Source: Pleurotus ostreatus/Saccharomyces cerevisiae fusant (lineage: Eukaryota > Opisthokonta). From it: a stretch of DNA of 13,098 nt. Position 1 is the first letter of the stretch, and each line of letters opens with the position of its first letter. Of this stretch, positions 7,981 through 13,098 are shown one piece after another. The notes under the pieces are model-generated. The model made no database searches, was not told the origin of the DNA, and saw only the letters and a program-made list of their open reading frames with translations. The position numbers were made by a program, and so were the translations under genes. The stretch is from the NCBI GenBank assembly GCA_024196135.1, contig JAMQCK010001007.1:1-13098 (forward strand), given 5' to 3'.

Positions 7981-8705
7981 TGACATAGCATGATCGCTTC
8001 ATCTCCCCTTTATTGGGGCCCAAAAAATGGCCAATGTGATGCAGGTCGCAACTGAACGGATCCTCGACATCCTCACTTGGCAAGGGAGGGCCCTTGATAG
8101 GGGATTTTATGCCTTTCTTTCCCCCACCTCCGCAGGTCACAATCAGGGAAACAAGGATGTCACAGATTCCAACACAGACACAACATGGTCGCGCATGGTC
8201 ATCTGCACGGCACCCATGTCAATGGCCCCGTCCATGGCGAAGCATGTGCGGCGGCATGGTCTTCATGGCAGCAGGCGCGTATGGCAAGTCTTTCCTGAGG
8301 CCATTTATGGACGTACGGGCAGCGCCCTCGCACTAGGTTCAGCATATCGGCTGTCTTGACTTTCATGACCCTCTTAGACGGGCTAGCACCCGCGCCAGGT
8401 GCGCGCCGACGCCGCCAAGGGACGTCGTGGGCGTGATCAGGCGGGTAGATATTCAGAGCAACGTAGATTGCATGACACTCTTGCTACCGACGTAGTAACC
8501 TTCCTGAGTACATGGCCATGGCTGGTGTCATGTACGACGCACGATCGACATGGCACGGTCATGGTAAAGGACATATAATGTAGGCCGTGCACGGCCATGC
8601 ATGGCTGTCACGGCACGGTCACGGCAATTTCTTGTCACCCACTCGGGTTGTTCGCAACTATCATCTCGCCGCCAGAGTCGACGTCGGCAGGCACCAACAG
8701 CCAAG

Positions 8706-11426
8706 ATGAACGTCTGGGTATGTTGGGCTATGTGCGCTCCCAGGACTTGACTGATATACTGTAGACTGAGCACCGGAATCCTGAGGGACGTACGTACTGG
8801 TTTAACACCGGGACACGGGAAAGCGTCTGGGAGAAGCCTGACGGTATGTTCTCGCATCTGAGCTTACGTGCAATGCTTACTCTCATGGCTAGACCTCAAG
8901 ACGCCCTTCGAGGTGCGAACGCTGCTCTTTCAGGGAATAGATGCTGATCGTGATACAGAAAGCCTTGTCGACCACGAAATGGAAGGAATACTTCTCGGGT
9001 GGCAGAAAGTACTACTATCATGTGCGTGCTCTGCGATGCAAGTGAAGCCACCCTGACGGGCCTCGCAGACCGAGACGAAAGAGTCGAAATGGGACATGCC
9101 CGAAGAGCTCTTGCTGCTCTTGGAAAAGGTGGAGAAAGGAGGGCCTGGCGCGGCTGCAACGCCGACGACGTGCGTGCCCGAGTACTCATCCCTAGAGCTT
9201 TCGCTAATTCCCATCACAGACCTAGCCAAATTGCCGCAGCCCCAGGCTCAGCGACTCCCGCGGGGATCACGAACGGACAGGTCCCAAATGCCAACCCGCT
9301 GGCCGTGGGCCCTCATACGGGCGGGCAGACCGCGCCCAACGGCCTCCCCCTCTCCGCTGGCGTCCTACCCGCGCGCCCGAGCATCGGTGATGACCCGATC
9401 ATCCCGCACAACGGCTTTCAGACATTTGAGGAGGGCGAGAAGGCGTTCATGCACCTCCTACGCAAGGCTGGCGTCGACCCGACGTGGACCTGGGAGCGCA
9501 CCATGCGCGCGATCATCACCGACCCGCTGTATCGCGCACTGAACTCGCTCGCGGAGAAGAAGGCTGCCTTCGAGAAGTTCACCGCGCAGCTCAAGGCGAA
9601 GGAGCAGGAGGAGAAGGAGGCGCGGATGGCAAAGCTGCGTCCGGCGCTGCGCAACATGCTCAAGGGCAACCCCAACGTCTTCCACTACACCACCTTCTCG
9701 ACCGCGAACAAGCTCTTTGCGCAGCACCCGATCTGGCAGCAGGCGCGGATAGAGGCCGAGCGTCGGCAGATATTTGAAGAGTACGTTGACGAGTTGAAGG
9801 AGCGGGAGATAGTGAGTAACATCCACCTACAGCTATGCCAATTTCTCATCTTTCTTCAGCAAGAAACTCGTGCCGCTCGCACTCGCGCCACCCAAAAAGT
9901 CGTCGCCCTGTTTAAGCAGCTGGATATCGACGTACTGACCCGCTGGCGTACCGCCCACAAGCTTCTCTTGGACTCTGACGCATGGAAGGAAGACCCTGAG
10001 CTGCAGAAGCTCCCCAGCCTTGACATCCTCCTCGCCTTCGAGGACTACGCGCGGGTGACCGAGCGCGAGTTCGAGGAGCAGACACGGCGTGCTCAGGTCG
10101 AGAAGACGCGGAAGGAGCGCAAGGCGCGCGAGGCGTTCAAGGCTTTGCTCCAGGAGCTCGTCGACAACGGCACGATCAAGGCGCGCTCGAAGTGGAAGGA
10201 GGTATACCCGTTGTTCAAGGACGACGAGCGGTACCTGAACATGCTTGGTAACCCGGGCTCGAACCCGCTCGAGCTCTTCTGGGACCGGGTGGACGAGCTG
10301 GATCAGGTGCTGGATAAGAAGATGGAGGTGACGGACGCGGCGCTGAAGCGGCATGCGGCGCAAACGGGCAAGGAGAAGGAGGTGAAGGAGGGCGAGCAGG
10401 AGATGAAGAAGGAAGACGAGGACGTGAAGATGGAGGATGTCGCGGAGCACGAGAAGCGCCAGGAGATTACGCCAGAGACGACGGAGGAGGAGTTCTTGGG
10501 CATGGTCAAGGACGACCTGGAAGTGAAGGAGAGGCTGTCCGACGAGGACTTGAAGGAGATCTTCAGGACGGTAAGTACCATGGCTTGAGCTGGGCGGCGT
10601 TGTGCTGATAATCTTTGTAGATGCACGCGGCGGCTGTCAAGAGGCAGGCAGATGAGAAGCGGCGGTGGGAGCGGAAGCAGAGGCATCTGCAAGATGACTT
10701 CCGCTACGCACTGAAGAAGCTGCCGGAGCCGATTGACATCAATATGACCTTCGAAGAGGTATGATCTCCACTGCCTTCCCCTCACGTCGCGTATCTCATC
10801 ATGATCACAGGCGGTTCCGCTAATACAACATCTGCCCGAGTACTCTGCCATCGCCGACGACGAAGGACGCCGCGCTGCGTTCGCCAAGTTCGTCAAGCGA
10901 CAACGGGTACGCCTACGTGATGGACACGAAGCTCTTCCGCTGACACCACAATAGGAACGCCTCCGCGATGCCGGGTCGGAAGATGGCTCGCAAAACGGAC
11001 GCAAGCGCAAGGAACCCATGCGAGACCGCGACTACGACCGGGACGTCAAGCCTCGCGACGCCGGCTACAGGGATCGCGAGCGTGGCGGCAGATATCGGCA
11101 AGCGGACGACGGCTACGACAGGCGCTACGACCGCGACTACCGCTCGAGGCATGGTGGGCACCGCGACGACAGGCGAGACCGTCGGTCGCGCGGCTACAGC
11201 CGCGATTGGGACGAGCCGAAGCGCGAGGAGGCCGATCGTGTGTCAATACCGCGAGACGAGCCGCCGATCAAGTACGAGCTGGATGAGCGGGCGGATAAGG
11301 TGGGTATTGCTGCTTGTAGAAGGATAAACACTGCTTACATGCCAACAGCGCATCAAGTACGAGCGCGAAGAGACCATTGTGCCGCCGCGGCCAAGGGAGG
11401 ATACGCCAGAGGAAGGCGAGATTTGA
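8706..11426 (+). CDS. prp40: Pre-mRNA-processing protein Prp40 (WW-FF splicing factor)
   Basis: Eleven exons: 8706-8717, 8765-8843, 8893-8912, 8959-9021, 9069-9169, 9220-9811, 9860-10570, 10621-10758, 10811-10906, 10955-11299, 11349-11426; 744 residues. Two WW domains open the protein: W4...YWFN...W26-E-K-P29 and W45...[12 protein letters not shown]66-D-M-P69. A Pro/Gly/Asn-rich linker (about 92-158) leads to a series of FF domains: about 160-213 ([20 protein letters not shown]), 225-282, 298-355, 375-445 and probably one more at about 510-600. The end is Arg/Asp-rich (about 622-700, [12 protein letters not shown] type) and closes with EEGEI. Prp40 is a U1 snRNP-associated protein; its WW domains contact branch-point binding protein and Prp8, bridging the 5' splice site and branch point early in nuclear splicing. 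Domain order and size fit fungal Prp40. The tiny first exon (MNVW) was chosen because it gives the first WW tryptophan and the yeast-like start (MSIW). All ten introns are 46 to 52 bases. Confidence 0.93.
9812..9859 (+). other. In-frame, stop-free 48-base intron in prp40
   Basis: Donor GTGAGT and acceptor CAG are good and splicing joins KEREI to QETRAA, between the second and third FF domains. The intron is a multiple of three with no stop in frame, so keeping it would add 16 residues, [16 protein letters not shown]. The hydrophobic insert does not fit the charged helix around it, so I call it an intron. Confidence 0.75.
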
Positions 11427-12292
11427 GGAGGATCAAAATGCCGGTATTTGCATACTTATCTCTCTCCTACTGCTATCGAATCACTTTCAGCCCTCTGAGG
11501 TTCGAGACCCAAACTTTCTCACTCCCGGCTTTGCGTAGGAATCGTTGAATCGGTGGCCTGGGAGGAAGATGGCGACAAAGTGCGACTCCATTTCGTCTAT
11601 TTTGGCCGTGGTTCCCCTTTCACAGGTATCCAAAAAGCCCCATGTCAGGCGGCTTGATCTGCCTTCATATGCCCCTACTTCTGACCAGTGCGTTTGACTC
11701 TGTATCTCAGGTTTATGAGCCTTCGAATGTGACAACTAATGAAGCATCTTCGCGCGCGATGGTTGTATGGCTAACACGGCATGTGTCCTCTGCTGATGCC
11801 CTCAATGGGCACCCCCAAACATTGTTCCCAAGACGTGAACATTCAGTGTAGGCGACAAGCCCGCTAGGCGAGTCCATACACTCGTGCCCACCACTGACAC
11901 CAAACAGGATGACGCAACGCCCAGGTACTCTGCACTCGAATGCAGTACCTGTCAACCACGATCGTTCGTTTTGCGATGCCGGTGTACTGGCAACGGCGTT
12001 CTTTGGTAGTCGGCATTCAACCGTATTGTTTCGTGCGTTGTGCCCTGGCAAGGCTTGTCGTCTAGGTCAGGCCCTGCCAGTGGTGGTCGCATTTCGTCTG
12101 AGCCGACACGTCGTTAGCGATGTCATTAGGCTGGTGTTAGCCATCCCTTCGAACGCAACTACCGATAGGTCAAACATTAGTTTGATCGACGTGGCATGCG
12201 CCGGACTCGTTTCTCCGGCCAGCGCATTTTCGCTGCCACTACTTAAGCTTCCCAGGGCTTGACGACGAAGCTGCGACGTCGTTTCGCCCACC
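11427..12292. other. Intergenic: Prp40 3' flank and LysM gene 2 upstream region
   Basis: No gene is supported. A possible untranslated-region intron (donor GTATTTGC at 11441, acceptor TTTCAG at 11490) follows the Prp40 stop. Short inverted repeats occur at 12170-12185 (TCAAAC-ATTA-GTTTGA) and 12200-12219 (GCCGGA/TCCGGC). Open frames on both strands between 11713 and 12262 have no recognisable content. There is no clear TATA box before LysM gene 2, only CTTAAG at about 12242. Confidence 0.5.
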
Positions 12293-12715
12293 ATGCGCGC
12301 GCCTGCAGTTTGGATCGTTACCCTTTTCATTTTTCGTACGTCCGCTTGCTCGTCCTGCGACAAGTTTTCTGACGGAATGTATAGACGCGATGCTTGTGCA
12401 GTGCGCCCCGATCTACATCAAGGGCTTCTACAGCAGCTGCAAGGCGCGCCACATCGTCGAGTTTGGCGATAGCTGCCGGCGCATTGCGGACTCGTATCGC
12501 GCGTCGTTTGTGGACCTCATCGTGAAGAATCGCGAGGTGGTGAACTCGAGCTGCAGCAACTTGACACCAGGCATGGTACGCACATTTTCCTGGCTGTTGA
12601 CTGCACAAGCTATGACTGACGCTGCTTGCGATAGACGTTGTGCATCCCGCATGAAGACGACTTTGAGATGGTCGCGCAACCTATTGCTTACCACCGCGTT
12701 TGGTCACCTTTCTAA
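12293..12715 (+). CDS. Very small secreted single-LysM protein (LysM gene 2)
   Basis: Exons 12293-12335, 12385-12575, 12635-12715; introns 49 and 59 bases; 104 residues. Residues 1-22 (MRAPAVWIVTLFIFHAMLVQ, then CA) read as a signal peptide. The LysM domain fills most of the mature protein: C33, then HIVEFGDSC (37-45), RRIADSYRASFVDLIVKN (46-63), C71-SNLTPGM, TLCIP (79-83). The cysteines at 33, 45, 71 and 81 are spaced 12, 26 and 10 apart, almost the same as in LysM gene 1 (12, 25, 10). The family binds chitin fragments; a stand-alone secreted LysM of this size resembles fungal effector-type LysM proteins, but whether this fungus meets a host is not known from the window. The first intron is phase 1 within the signal peptide, and the last is phase 0 just before TLCIP, as in gene 1. 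A 22-residue tail follows the domain. The start has a good context (CCCACCATG). Confidence 0.86.
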
Positions 12716-13098
12716 CTGCCACGTCACTCCGCGCTATCGCTTCGATGTTTCGGACAGTCTTCGATACGTATACCTGCAAGGACTCTTTCTTATCCACTAT
12801 TTCTTGGGACAACCTGTGCGATGCATCTGTAATTATAACTGTACTCGGTTAGAATCTTGATACCATATCTTGCGACCTACGAGGGTAATCCTCATCAATT
12901 CGTACCGAGAGGACCTAGATATGTCCGAGGAAGCTCTGCCTCTGATAAGTGCCAGGCGGAGAGGACGGTGTACGGTTCTTGGCGGCTTGTGTTGCGGTGC
13001 ACGCATTGATGCACGAGGAGCAGGTTCTCTGTTGTCGGCGCGATTGCCTGCAGTACAGCCGTTTGCAGAATAGAATGCAGTCTCGTGCCGCGAGATTT
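12716..13098. other. 3' flank of LysM gene 2 to window end
   Basis: The first 150 bases are AT-richer (TGTAATTATAACTG near 12827) and read as a 3' untranslated region. A 50-codon frame from an ATG at 12921 resembles nothing. A small inverted repeat TCTCG/CGAGA lies at the very end (13081-13095). No gene is supported. Confidence 0.5.

Larger units (their letters stand above)
7667..8631. repeat. Widely spaced 34-bp inverted repeat
   Basis: The left arm 7667-7700 (starts GAAATTGCCGTGAC, ends GACAGCCATGCA) matches the reverse complement of 8598-8631 at 33 of 34 positions. The arms enclose about 900 bases. They may be the ends of a non-autonomous DNA transposon or two copies of a smaller repeat in opposite directions. 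No convincing target-site duplication directly abuts the arms (the only shared flank word is CCACTCG at 7647-7653 and 8639-8645, at unequal distances). Confidence 0.7.
7490..8705. other. Repeat-rich divergent region between F-box and Prp40 genes
   Basis: No gene is supported in these 1.2 kb. It holds a 133-bp MITE (7775-7907), an AT-rich hairpin (7955-7980), a 34-bp inverted repeat with arms at 7667-7700 and 8598-8631, and a 19-bp direct repeat (8549-8567, 8609-8627). The part from 8180 to 8290 is unusually rich in CATGG and ATGGC words. Promoters for both flanking genes must lie here. Confidence 0.6.

Noticed and set aside
8027..8359. A 110-codon + strand frame between the repeats
   Set aside because: It is made largely of CATGG-rich repeat-like DNA and matches no transposase or other family that I can recognise.
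7647..8645. CCACTCG on both sides of the 34-bp inverted repeat as a target-site duplication
   Set aside because: The word stands 13 bases outside the left arm but only 7 outside the right, and the intervening bases do not form matching ends.
11499..11509. GGTTCGAGACC, a perfect match to the tRNA gene B box
   Set aside because: No A box at the right distance and no acceptor, D or anticodon stems can be folded around it.
11713..12262. Open frames on both strands before LysM gene 2, one of them cysteine-containing
   Set aside because: Neither has a signal peptide, known motif or splice-supported extension, and they overlap each other on opposite strands.

Overview
The window looks like nuclear DNA of a filamentous basidiomycete, most likely an Agaricomycete. 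Coding exons are GC-rich. Genes are split by many very short introns (46 to 89 bases) with GTRNGY-type donors and CAG/TAG acceptors. The F-box fragment has the cysteine-pair, coiled-coil, F-box order typical of mushroom-forming fungi. All gene models here were built by hand from splice signals and reading-frame continuity; none has been checked by alignment or RNA evidence.

Layout from left to right. (1) 1-303: the 3' end of a mitochondrial ribosomal protein bL21m gene (+). (2) 720-1258: a candidate small secreted Ser/Ala/Pro-rich protein (+), weakly supported. (3) 1835-4826: a six-exon gene (+) for an 872-residue protein with six C2H2-type zinc fingers, three at each end of a long proline-rich linker. 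(4) 5671-6445: a four-exon gene (+) for a secreted protein with one LysM domain, preceded by a TATA box. (5) 6911-7489: a short, apparently truncated F-box protein (-). (6) 7490-8705: a repeat-rich divergent region holding a 133-bp MITE with terminal inverted repeats and a 9-bp target-site duplication, plus a widely spaced 34-bp inverted repeat. (7) 8706-11426: an eleven-exon gene (+) for the splicing factor Prp40 (two WW and several FF domains). (8) 12293-12715: a three-exon gene (+) for a very small secreted LysM protein. No further gene is evident to the end.

The genes do not form an obvious pathway. Two are housekeeping functions (mitochondrial translation, splicing), one is probably a transcription regulator, and two or three are small secreted proteins. 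The observations most worth following are these: the two fingers-of-three blocks of the zinc-finger protein look like an ancient internal duplication that kept both flanking phase-2 introns; the two LysM proteins share cysteine spacing and intron placement within 7 kb; and the MITE and inverted repeats lie between the F-box and Prp40 genes.
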